Below, piece by piece: positions 19,866 to 30,400 of a stretch of 64,000 nt of DNA (positions are counted from its first letter, which is position 1; the number at the start of each line of letters is the position of its first letter). The translations under genes were made by a program, and so were the position numbers. The notes beneath the pieces are model-generated. The model ran no database searches, was not told the origin of the DNA, and saw only the letters and a list, made by a program, of their open reading frames with translations. This stretch comes from Stomorhina lunata (Eukaryota > Arthropoda > Insecta > Diptera > Rhiniidae), in NCBI GenBank assembly GCA_933228675.1, contig OW121744.1, forward strand, positions 102,283,622 to 102,347,621. Direction: 5' to 3'.

Positions 19866-20762
19866 ACAAAAATTTTTTCTATAGAAAAATTTTCTTTACA
19901 AAAATTTTTTCTATAGAAAAATTTTTTCTACAGAAAAATCTTCTTTACAAAAATTTTTTCTATAGAAAAATTTTCTTCACAAAAATTTTTTCTATAGAAA
20001 AATTTTCTTTACAAACATTTTTTCTATAGAAACATTTTCTTTACAAAAATTTTTTCTATAGAAAAATTTTCTTTACAAAAATTTTTTCTATAGAAAAATT
20101 TTCTTTACAAAAATTTTTTCTATAGAAAAATGTTCTTCAAAAATTTTCGTACAAAAATTTTTTCTATAGAATAATTTAATTTACAGAAATTTTTTCTATA
20201 TAAAAATTTTCTTTACAAAAATTGTTTCTATAGAAAAATTTTCTTTACAAAAATTTTTTCTATAGAAAAATTTTCTTTACAAAAATTTTTTCTATGAAAA
20301 AATTTTCTTTACAAAGATTTTTTTTATAGAACAATTTTCTTTACAAAAAAATTTTTTTTCTATAGAAAAATTTTTGTTACAAAAATTTTTTCTATAGAAA
20401 AATATTTGTTAAAAATGTTTTCTACAGAAAACTTTTTGTTACAAAAATTTTTTCTATAGAAACATTTTTTTTACAAACATTTTTTCTATAGAAAAATTTT
20501 CTTTACAAAAATTTTTTCAATAGAAACATTTTTTTTACAAAAATTTTTTCTATGGAAAAATTTTCTTTACAAAAATTTTTTCAATCGAAACATTTTTTTT
20601 GCAAAATTTTTTTCTATAGAAACATTTTCTTTACAAAAATTTTTTCTATAGAAAAATTTTTTTTACAAAAATTTTTTCAATAGAAACATTTCTTTTACAA
20701 AAATTTTTTCTATAGAAAATTTTTCTTTACAAAAATTTTTTCTATAGAAAATTTTTTTTTTT
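19866..20762 (-). repeat. CTATAG-core satellite array 2 (array 1 inverted)
   Basis: Same units as array 1 but with the spacer in reverse complement (CTTTAC, some GTTAC). The switch occurs near 19860-19870 with no unrelated sequence between, so arrays 1 and 2 form a head-to-head inverted pair of about 1.6 kb. Confidence 0.93.
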
Positions 20763-20763
20763 T

Positions 20764-21065
20764 TTAAACTTCTTTTAAGCAAATACAGACAAAAGGCCTT
20801 TTTTGCCTAAACGCTTCAAAGTTTGATAAACATCAAAATTCTAAGAATATTTCTAGTTATATACCACAAGAACTTAAAATTCTAGGATCTGGGGGAGAAA
20901 GAACTTTTTTTTTTGCAAAAATTGAGAGAATTTCATTCTTAAACGTCACAGCAAAAAGTAAATTTCCTCATCTTAAACTAGAAAAAAAATGTATTCGTTA
21001 TTAAATAAATTTGTATAACTCAATAAATAAACCCCAAAATACATAACAAAATTTTATGTATTTTG
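20764..21065 (+). repeat. 300-bp direct repeat, copy A
   Basis: Matches 23336-23640 almost base for base (starts AAACTTCTTTTAAGCAAATA, ends ACAAAATTTTATGT). Compared with copy B it lacks a short stretch within AAACGACCAGGCAAACAGTC. It sits between two satellite blocks. Confidence 0.85.
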
Positions 21066-21069
21066 ATTT

Positions 21070-22555
21070 TTCTATAGAAAAATTTTCTTTACAAAAATTT
21101 TTTCTATAAAAAAATTTTTCTTACAAAAATTTTTTCTATAGAAAATTTTTTTCTACAGAAAAATCTTCTTTACAAAATTTTTCTTTACAAAAATTTTTGT
21201 TACAAAAATTTTTTCTATAGAAAAATTTTTGTTACAAAAATTTTTTCTATAGAAAAATTTTTGTTACAAAAATTTTTTCTATAGAAAAATTTTTGTTACA
21301 AAAATTTTTTCTATAGAAAAATTTTTGTTACAAAAATTTTTTCTATAGAAAAATTTTTGTTACAAAAATTTTTTCTATAGAAAAATTTTTGTTACAAAAA
21401 TTTTTTCTATAGAAAAATTTTTGTTACAAAAATTTTTTCTATAGAAAAATTTTTGTTACAAAAATTTTTTCTATAGAAAAATTTTTGTTACAAAAATTTT
21501 TTCTATAGAAAAATTTTTGTTACAAAAATTTTTTCTATAGAAAAATTTTTGTTACAAAAATTTTTTCTATAGAAAAATTTTTGTTACAAAAATTTTTTCT
21601 ATAGAAAAATTTTTGTTACAAAAATTTTTTCTATAGAAAAATTTTTGTTACAAAAATTTTTTCTATAGAAAAATTTTTGTTACAAAAATTTTTTCTATAG
21701 AAAAATTTTTGTTACAAAAATTTTTTCTATAGAAAAATTTTTGTTACAAAAATTTTTTCTATAGAAAAATTTTTGTTACAAAAATTTTTTCTATAGAAAA
21801 ATTTTTGTTACAAAAATTTTTTCTATAGAAAAATTTTTGTTACAAAAATTTTTTCTATAGAAAAATTTTTGTTACAAAAATTTTTTCTATAGAAAAATTT
21901 TTGTTACAAAAATTTTTTCTATAGAAAAATTTTTGTTACAAAAATTTTTTCTATAGAAAAATTTTTGTTACAAAAATTTTTTCTATAGAAAAATTTTTGT
22001 TACAAAAATTTTTTCTATAGAAAAATTTTTGTTACAAAAATTTTTCTATAGAAAAAATTTTCTATAGAAAAATTTTTTCTATAGAAAAATTTTTTCTATA
22101 GAAAAATTTTTGTTACAAAAATTTTTTCTATAGAAAAATTTTTGTTACAAAAATTTTTTCTATAGAAAAATTTTTGTTACAAAAATTTTTTCTATAGAAA
22201 AGTTTTTGTTACAAAAATTTTTTCTATAGAAAAATTTTTGTTACAAAAATTTTTTCTATAGAAAAATTTTTGTTACAAAAATTTTTTCTATAGAAAAATT
22301 TTTGTTACAAAAATTTTTTCTATAGAAAAATTTTTGTTACAAAAATTTTTTCTATAGAAAAATTTTCTTTACAAAAATTTTTTCTATAGAAAAATTTTGT
22401 TTACAAAAATTTTTTCTATAGAAAAATTTTCTTTACAAAAATTTTTTCTATAGAAAAATTTTCTTTACAAAAATTTTTTCTGAAAAAAATTTTCTTTACA
22501 AAAATTTTTTCTATAGAAAAATTTTCGTTAAAAAATTTTTCATAAAAAAAATTAT
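21070..22555 (-). repeat. CTATAG-core satellite array 3 (32-bp, spacer GTTAC, very uniform)
   Basis: About 45 units; from 21190 to 22360 they are almost identical. Near 22042-22110 several units have lost the spacer and consist of palindromes only (17-20 bp spacing). The spacer reads TTTTTGTTACAAAAA between cores. The right edge decays toward CTTTAC-type units like array 2. Confidence 0.95.
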
Positions 22556-22559
22556 TTTT

Positions 22560-23335
22560 TATTTTAAAATGTAAATAACTCTGAATCCGTTAGACATATG
22601 GAAATATAGTTTTCAAGAGACTTAATGACATTTTTATCTACTTTTCTAATCTGTATTTTTCAACAAATTCGGACAACCCTTTTTAAAGATATGCTAAAAA
22701 CGATGGACCAGCATTTTCAAAAATATTAAAATTTGTTAATTTTTTTTTAAATGAACCAATTTAAAAACACAAAGGGACTATATACATATCTAGCACCCAG
22801 ATGACTTTGATTTAGTCTTTACTACATTTTGTTTCTGTAACACACTTAGTGTGCCACCCTGTATGAACTAACTTAATAAATTTTTATCACGCACTTGAAA
22901 AACCAACAAAAAAAACTCACATGTGACATAAACAAATTTGAAAACTTAAGTGGTTGGTTTGGTTGGTTTTAACCTTTATGTTTAGAAACATTTTTGGGAC
23001 ATTTTTTTTCATATACACAAGCACAATGGGCCCACTTATGTTGGGATTACCACAGAAACTTTCAACTTTTTTTAAATACTGAGCTCCTATTATTTTGTTA
23101 TACATTTAAAATATGTTAATTTGTTTGTAAGTTTATACTAGAAATATGTACTAAATATTAGTTTCTTTGAAAAAGAGCTTATATCATTTTTTGCCTAAGA
23201 ACTTTCGGGACTCAATCCGAGCCATTTACGTAAAACCCGGAGAGTAAGTTACAAAATTATATCACAGATAGAACTGTTTTCAAACCTGCCTGCCAAAATC
23301 TTAATTAGGAATGCGCCTTATGGATTTGTGTTAAA
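22560..23335. other. Unique AT-rich DNA, no gene seen
   Basis: Lies between satellite array 3 and copy B of the 300-bp repeat. A 62-codon - frame at 22917-23105 shows no recognisable features. Confidence 0.4.
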
Positions 23336-23640
23336 AAACTTCTTTTAAGCAAATACAGACAAAAGGCCTTTTTTGTCTAAACGCTTCAAAGTTTGATAAA
23401 CATCAAAATTCTAAGAATATTTCTAGTTATATACCACAAAAACTTAAAATTCTAGGATCTGGGGGAGAAAGAACTTTTTTTTGCAAAAATTGAGAGAATT
23501 TCATTCTTAAACGACCAGGCAAACAGTCACAGCAAAAAGTAAATTTCCTCATCTTAAACTAGAAAAAAATTGTATTCGTTATTAAATAAATTTGTATAAC
23601 TCAATAAATAAACCCCAAAATACATAACAAAATTTTATGT
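23336..23640 (+). repeat. 300-bp direct repeat, copy B
   Basis: Partner of 20764-21065. Here both flanks are non-satellite DNA, so this copy may be the original and copy A the transferred one. Confidence 0.85.
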
Positions 23641-24010
23641 TTAATTTTGGTAGTTCAATGACCCTCAAAGACAGATAAACTCAAAATGATTCGAAGGGCT
23701 TTTAGTTTCTTTTTTTCATTATTTCATATTTCAATTTGACTCATGTGTCTCGTCGTCAAACAAATGAATGAATTCATCCACAAAAAACCAGTAAATGACC
23801 TCAACTAAGGCCATTGTATTAGGCGTTCAGGGAAACTCAAGGACATTTGGCCAAAAATACAAAGCAAAATAATATAATCAACCAAAAATAAACATTTAAC
23901 AAACATCATGTTAAAATGGAATTGAAATAATATGATAATATAATTATAGATTATTTAACAAAATTTTTGGGTAAATAGTTTTCGATCAATTAAATTGTTA
24001 TATAAAAACT
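23641..24010. other. AT-rich DNA, nothing recognised
   Basis: No ORF or repeat seen. Confidence 0.4.
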
Positions 24011-24014
24011 TTTG

Positions 24015-25275
24015 AACATTTTTTTCTATAGAAAAAATTTTTGTAAGAAAAATTTTTCTATAGAAAAAATTTTTGTAAGAAAAATTTTTCTATAGAAAAA
24101 ATTTTTGTAAAAAAAAATTTTCTATAGAAAAAATTTTTGTAAGAAAAATTTTTCTATAGAAAAAATTTTTGTAAGAAAAATTTTCCTATAGAAAAAATTT
24201 TTGTAAGAAAAATTTTTCTATAGAGAAAATTTTTCTAAGAAAAATTTTTCTATAGAGAAAATTTTTCTAAGAAAAATTTATCTATAGAGAAAATTTTTCT
24301 AAGAAAAATTTATCTATAGAAAAAATTTTTGTAAGAAAAATTTTTCTATACAAAAAATTTTTGTAAGAAAAATTTTTCTATAGAAAAAATTTTTGTAAGA
24401 AAAATTTTTCTATAGAAAAAATTTTTGTAAGAAAAATTTTTCTATAGTAAAAATTTTTGTAAGAAAAATTTTTCTATAGAAAAAATTTTTGTAAGAAAAA
24501 TTTTTCTATAGAAAAAATTTTTGCAAGAAAAATATTTCTATAGAAAAAATTTTTTAAGAAAAATGTTTCTATAGAAAAAATTTTTTGTAAAAAAAATTTT
24601 TCTAAATTTTTGTAACAAAAATGTTTCTATAGAAAAATTGTTGTTTCAGAAAGATTTTTTTTAGAAAATTTTTTTTTTTAGGAAAATTTTCTTTACAAAA
24701 ATTTTTTCTATAGAAAATTTTTCTTACAAAAATTTTTCTATAAAAAAATTTTCTTTACAAAAATTTTTTCTGTAGAATTTTCTTCACACAAATTTTTTCT
24801 ATAGAAAATTTGTTTTTTGAAAAATTTTTTCTATAAAAAAATTTTCTTACAAAAATTTTTTCTATAGAAAAATTTTCTATACAAAAATTTTTTCTATAGA
24901 AAAATTTCCTTTACAAAAAGTTTTCCTATAGAAAAATTTTACTTACAAACATTTTTTTTATAGAAAAATTTTCTTAGCAAAATTTTTTTCTATAGTAAAA
25001 TGTTCCTTACAAAAAATTTTCTATAGAAAAATTTTCGTTAAAAATTTTTTTCTATAAAAAATTTTTCGTTAAAAAATTTTTTCTATTAAAAAATTTTAGT
25101 TTAACAAATTTTTCTATTGAAACATTTTCGTAAAAAAAAATAGAAAAATTTTCGTTAAAATTTTTTGTTTTTTCTATAGAAAAATTCTCGTTAAATTTTT
25201 TTTTATGTTTTTTTTTCTTTAAATTTTTCTAAAAAATAATGTTAACAAATATTTTCTATAGAAAATTTTTCAAAT
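24015..25275. repeat. CTATAG-core satellite array 4 (spacer GTAAG, inverts near 24660)
   Basis: The left part (24015-24640) has the spacer TTTTTGTAAGAAAAA. From about 24670 the spacer is in the opposite sense (CTTAC, CTTTAC), and units become diverged toward the right with GTTAAA-type spacers. This is a second inverted array pair of the same design as arrays 1 and 2. Confidence 0.92.
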
Positions 25276-25279
25276 TAAC

Positions 25280-26200
25280 AACTTTTAAGTTTAACTGTTT
25301 GTTCAAAATACATCTCTGCATGCTTGTTTACCTTTTATCAAGTTGTTGTCATCCAAACATTTCCTACAATAATCAGCTGTGTAATATGTTGGTAGCACTG
25401 ACAAGCATTTTAATGAAAAGAAAATTTCACGTGTTAACTTTCCATTTGTGCTTCACTACTCAACCACTAACGTTGTATTAAAACTTTAATTCTTTCCCAA
25501 GTTAAAGTCTTGCGGTCATTTATTAGTTATCCAGGATTTATCCACATCCTGTCCTATGCACGCTCATTAGTTTATTATAGCCAGAACTTTTCGAGTGCTA
25601 TTTTAAGGACACAGATTAAAATGAAATTTAAGTAAAGGATTCCTCAGGATAAAGGCTGCTCGTCAAGTCTTATTTTGTTAAGGAATTCTATTTCGACAAT
25701 TAAGAAATTCTTGAAAGGTTTTAGAATAGAAAGAAAATCGCCATATTTTTTGGTGGCAATTTTTATATGAAGTAAATTGTGACTAATGCACTTGGCGATA
25801 GATTAATAAAAATGGTAGTATTTAATAACGTTTGAATGGAATATTAAACATTTTGAACGGTTTGAGGTACTACAACAAATGAAATCATTAACTGGAATCA
25901 TTAGTAGATTTAAAAGTTTTTATATCGCCTTTTTACGTGTGTATTATATTTTTTGAATGCTTTAAAATGTGATACTTTTTCTTTGGAAGGCGTTAAATTA
26001 ATTCTAGAGGTATTATAACTCCGTATAAATGTAGATTTTTCCAAATCTAATTTGTGCGTTATAGAATACTGCTACAAAATTATATTCTTGTGATCAAATC
26101 TTATGACCAATTATTCCAGATTAAAACTTACAGTGCCGGGAAAGACGGACAATTTTTGTAGTTCTAAAATTAGGAATGCCAATAAAAGAACCCCTATATG
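25280..26200. other. AT-rich intergenic DNA, no gene seen
   Basis: A short frame (25239-25481) starts inside the satellite and has no domain. Nothing else recognised. Confidence 0.4.
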
Positions 26201-26204
26201 AATC

Positions 26205-27180
26205 TTCCTAACGTCAACTTTCTATAGAAGTCTTCCGAAAGTCAACTTTTCTATAAAAAACCTTTCTAACGTCAACTTTTCTTTAGAATAAACATCCTAA
26301 CGTCAACTTTTCTATAGAAAAAAACATCCTAAGGTCAACTTTTCTATAGAAAAATTATCCTAAAGTCAACTTTTCTATAGAAAAAAACTTCCTAACATCA
26401 ACTTTTCTATAGAAAAATCATCCTAACGTCAACTTTTCTATAGAAAAGTCATCCTAACGTCAGTTTTTCTATAATAAAGCTGAATTTTTTCTATAGAAAA
26501 GTTGATGTTAGGAAGTTTTTTTCTGTATAAAAGTTGATGTTAGGAAGTTGTATGTATAGAAAAGTTGACGTTAGGAATATTCCTTTAAAGAAAAGTTGAT
26601 GTTAGCAAGTTGTTTCTATAAAAAGTTGACGTTATGAAGACTTTTCTAAAATCATTTTAAAAAATCATCATAACGTGAACATTTCTATAGAAAAATCTTC
26701 CTAACATCACCTTTCTATAGAAAAATCATCCTAACATCAACTTTTCTATAGAAAAGTCATCCTAACGTCAGTTTTTCTATAGAAAAGCTGAATTTAGGAT
26801 GATTTTTCTATAGAAAAGTTGATGTTAGGAAATTTTTTCTGTATAAAAGTTGATGTTAGGAAGTTTTATGTATAGAAAAGTTGACGTTAGGAATATTCCT
26901 TTAAAGAAAAGTTGACGTTATGAAGACTTTTCTATAGAAAATCATCATAACGTGAACATTTCTATAGAAAAATCTTCCTAACATCACCTTTTCTATAGAA
27001 AAATCATACTAACATCAACTTTTCTATAGAAAAATCATCCTAACGTCAACTTTTCTATAGAAAAATCATCCTAACGTAAACTTGTCTATAGAAAAATCAT
27101 CCTAACATCAACTTTTCTATAGAAAAATCATCTATAGAAAAATCATCCTGATGTCAACTTTTCTATAAAAGTCTTCCTAA
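26205..27180. repeat. CTATAG-core satellite array 5 (31-bp, spacer CCTAACGTCAAC), with internal inversions
   Basis: The unit reads AACGTCAACTTTTCTATAG then AAAAATCATCCT; period 31. The sense alternates: forward 26205-26480, reverse 26480-26640, forward 26650-26780, reverse 26780-26935, forward 26940-27180. A roughly 303-bp segment is itself duplicated (starting near 26453 and 26756). It ends about 140 bp beyond the stop codon of the gene at 27324-28850. Confidence 0.92.
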
Positions 27181-27323
27181 AAAAGATTAAAAACCCAACA
27201 ATTTTGAAATTAATTTTTATTAAAAATTGTATTTCTTTAAAATTACTTTTTCTTAAAATCTTTAAAACTATTTAATTAAACCTATTTGTACTCTATATCA
27301 CCTTAATCCTGCTTCCATATCCT

Positions 27324-28850
27324 TTACTTTAAAGTGGCTGTAGAACTTAACAATTTCTTAAGATCCTCATCCTGTTCGATGGCCCGCTGAACGGCCATCA
27401 TAACCTGAGCCTCCATGGGTGAATTGCGATCATAGCCTATGGGAAAACGACTGACCTTGGTAGCCAGTTCCAAAAGTTTAGGTTTAGTGGCCAAGAAATC
27501 TTCGATTTTCTTAGAGGGAATTTTAGTTACACGAGCGATATGCTGGACATGGGGTATCAAAACTTTAGGGGTGTTTAAATGGACCACGGGGGTATTTGAA
27601 GGCAGCGAACTTAAAGATGAAGAAATTTTTGGGGGAGGTGTAGTAGTGGTGGTGGTTGTAGAGCTTATACCTTGGACTCTTAAAGGAACTGGATAATTAT
27701 AGGGAATAGATTTTAAATTTTCCTTCTCTTTATTTTGAGGTTGCACGATTTCTGAGTCAGTCTGATTTTCTTGATTATCCTGGGAAGTGCCTTTCTCTTT
27801 ATTGGCCACCTTTTTGCCATTCTCTGATATTCTAGTAATTTCCAAGGATTCTTTGTTTTGGTCCTCTTGTGCCTCAGGCTTATTTGTATGGAAAAGATTA
27901 TTCAAATGCATGTAGTTGGTAAGGCGTTCCATAAATGAGGGATGATTTTTGGGCAGTTCCTTAAGTTTTTGTATGATTTTAGGGGTTTTTCTTGGCTTTA
28001 AGGTGGGTGGCGATGTAGTGGTAACTACTACTACTTCTTCTTCATTATTAAGCTCATAATCATCATTGGAATCCTCATCGGTAATAACAATCAAGCCTTC
28101 ATCATTAACTTTAACAGGCTCCTCGATATCTCCCACATTTTCCTCCTCTACATCATCTTCATCGTCATCATTTTTATTATCTAAATCTCCAGAATTATCG
28201 GTGTAATCTGTCGATTCTATATAGGCCTTCATTAAGGCCACACCCTGTTCATTGGCTGTTAATTTTTTGATATAAGACAAAGTCTGCTCGGGGCTTTTGG
28301 TTCCCAAGAGCTGACCTAATTCAGAAATACTGGGTATTTCATCTAGACTCTTTAGACCCAACTTATTTTGAGCTATATCCAATAATTCTGAAGGAAATTC
28401 GTCGTCTGTTACAAAGGGAGAGTTGGAGGAGGAAGAAGTTAAAGTATTAATTTTGTTTGGTAAAGGACTTGAGGTAGTTGTTGTGGGCTTGGGAGTGGTT
28501 GTTGTTGTAGTGGTGGTCGTACTTGTCGAAGTTGTTGTTGATGTTGTACTGGTGGAGGATGTAGTTGAAGGCATGGTTATAGGCTTGGCATTTGCTGTTT
28601 TGGCCCAGGTATTTATAGCCATTACTTGACCGGGCTGCGGTGGCGGTATTATGTGGTAACGTGGATAATGCCTCCATAGAGGAAATGGTGGTGACATTCT
28701 TATTCTATTGGGAAAATGGATGTTTGCATTTGGGCTACGTGTTAGGGATTTATCGGTATCCACTATTATGGCACTATCTTGGCCATAGAACTTGGGCATG
28801 AAACCATAACGGGCCTGGGCTAATTTTAGCAATAAAATTAGGCAAAAGAC
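27324..28850 (-). CDS. Secreted Thr-rich low-complexity protein, 3' terminal exon (unrecognised)
   Basis: About 508 codons. The - strand frame has no ATG upstream. It opens at a good acceptor (TTTAATTCCAG at 28851) and begins VFCLILLLKLAQARYG, a hydrophobic core and cleavage-like end of a signal peptide, so the start codon lies in an unlocated upstream exon joined in phase 0. Then follow a Pro/Arg-rich segment (RYHIIPPPQPGQV), a mucin-like Thr/Ser tract around residues 90-120, a conserved-looking segment (FPSELLDIAQNKLGLKSL), a strongly acidic region around 210-270, a second short Thr tract and a helical C-terminus (VSRFPIGYDRNSPMEAQVMM). A poly(A) signal AATAAA lies at 27216-27221. I recognise no family; it may be an extracellular matrix or mucin-like protein. 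Confidence 0.85.
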   Translation of the reverse strand, partial: VFCLILLLKLAQARYGFMPKFYGQDSAIIVDTDKSLTRSPNANIHFPNRIRMSPPFPLWRHYPRYHIIPPPQPGQVMAINTWAKTANAKPITMPSTTSSTSTTSTTTSTSTTTTTTTTTPKPTTTTSSPLPNKINTLTSSSSNSPFVTDDEFPSELLDIAQNKLGLKSLDEIPSISELGQLLGTKSPEQTLSYIKKLTANEQGVALMKAYIESTDYTDNSGDLDNKNDDDEDDVEEENVGDIEEPVKVNDEGLIVITDEDSNDDYELNNEEEVVVVTTTSPPTLKPRKTPKIIQKLKELPKNHPSFMERLTNYMHLNNLFHTNKPEAQEDQNKESLEITRISENGKKVANKEKGTSQDNQENQTDSEIVQPQNKEKENLKSIPYNYPVPLRVQGISSTTTTTTTPPPKISSSLSSLPSNTPVVHLNTPKVLIPHVQHIARVTKIPSKKIEDFLATKPKLLELATKVSRFPIGYDRNSPMEAQVMMAVQRAIEQDEDLKKLLSSTATLK

Positions 28851-28859
28851 CTGGAATTA

Positions 28860-29540
28860 AATGGAAGATATAGGTGAATTATTTAAAAATATACTAAAAT
28901 ATTTGCTGAAATTTGCTTAAAATAGTTTACAAGCGTTTTTTAAATAATTTGTAAACCTAACCTCAATTTGAAATGTTATATTTTATGTAATTTCTTTGTT
29001 ATTTTTCAATATTTTACAGTACGTGGATTTCTGAGGAACCCTGATACACCCATTTGTATTTTCTGGACGCTTTCGAATAACTTAAGAACTTTAATGCAAG
29101 CTCTTGCCATTTTCTGGATCCTTAAAAATATTTTGAGGTATTCAAGTAAAATTGAAATGGTACAATCCATGGATTTACCATTACGTAGATTTTTAGCTAA
29201 AAAAAACTTCTATACCCCTTATGGCGAGTGAACCTTCAAAGAATACTCCTGAGTCATTTTGAACTGTTTTTAAACCTATCTCTTTTTAATGGTATTTCCC
29301 TTACCAGCAAATCTTTTCAAGTCTGACAAACCAAATTCGGCTTAAATAGGTTTCTTTTAAAAAAGATCGTACACATGTTTCCAGCTACTGCTGGAGTTAT
29401 CTTATTGGACGCTCCTTCTATATATAGAAAAGCTACCATGAAATACTCGTATTGAAGAGCTGTCGTGAAGAGGGTTGAGTGTTTGACAAATGCTTCTGCT
29501 CAATAATAAATAAATATAAAATATGTTTAATTTATATATT
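28860..29540. other. Gene-flanking DNA, no exon identified
   Basis: The missing first exon of the secreted protein should lie here or further right, but I could not place it. A + frame at 28968-29231 and a less AT-rich stretch at 29380-29500 (with a TATATATAG) were examined without a clear call. Confidence 0.35.
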
Positions 29541-29544
29541 TTGT

Positions 29545-30400
29545 TATTCTAACCTCAATTTTAAATTTTGTAATTTATCTTTTATTATTTAAAACAAATG
29601 CTTAACATGTAAAAAATTATGTATAATTCACTATTTTAAATAATTTCATTAAAATTTGATTTATTTTTAAACTTCATTAAATTTTTTTTTTTCATTCTAA
29701 CCTCAATTTCGAAATTTTTAATTTAATTTTTTTTTTTGTTCAAAACATTTACTCAATAACTAAAAAGTAATGTTTAAATCACCATTTAAAACATTTTTCA
29801 TTAAATTTGATTTTTAAATGATTTTAATATATTTTCTTCATTCTAACCTTAATTTTGAAAATTTGCGCTTAAGTTATTCTGTTCAAAATAAATGCTCGGC
29901 AACTAAAAAATATTAAATAATTCACTATTTCAAACATTTTTTAATTAAAACTTGATTTAGAATCAATAATTCGTCAAGTTTTCACTCTAACCTCACATTT
30001 AATTTTACAATTTTTTCAATATTTCTTAAAATTTATTTAATTTATTATTTAATTTAAAAGTTTTGCTTTATATTGTTGAAATGACGTAAATTTTATTAAA
30101 TTTTAAATCTTTTTTCTTCATTCTAACCTTAATTTTGAAAATTTGCCCTTAAGTTATTTTGTTCAAAATAATTGTTTAGCAATTAAAAAACAATGTATAG
30201 TTCACTATTTCAAACAGTTTTTAATGAAAACATAATTTTTAAGCAACATTTCGTAAATTTTTCACTCTAACCTTAAAATTCAATTTTAAAAATTTTCAAT
30301 ATTTCTTGAAATTTATTAATAGTTTTTATGTAAATCTTTTCAATTATATGCGACTTTTCACTACTCACCTTCTTAAACATTTTGTATTAAATCCAAAATC
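29545..30400. repeat. Degenerate ~146-bp tandem repeat, about 6 copies
   Basis: Copies start with CATTCTAACCTCAATTTTGA-like sequence near 29545, 29693, 29840, 29984, 30118 and 30263, so spacing is about 134-148. Each continues with TTCAAAATAAATGCT and AATTCACTATTTCAAAC-like blocks. A related start also appears at 28955 and perhaps 32285. Confidence 0.8.

Noticed and set aside
19155..22555. Telomeric or centromeric repeat
   Set aside because: Arrays are short, scattered between genes and of different types; nothing shows a chromosome end or centromere.
27439..28629. Small + strand ORFs opposite the secreted protein
   Set aside because: Antisense shadows of the Thr-rich coding exon (Val-rich runs opposite Thr codons).
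28968..29231. + strand 87-codon ORF near the secreted-protein gene
   Set aside because: No domain, AT-rich, no splice context; it might overlap unknown sequence but cannot be supported.
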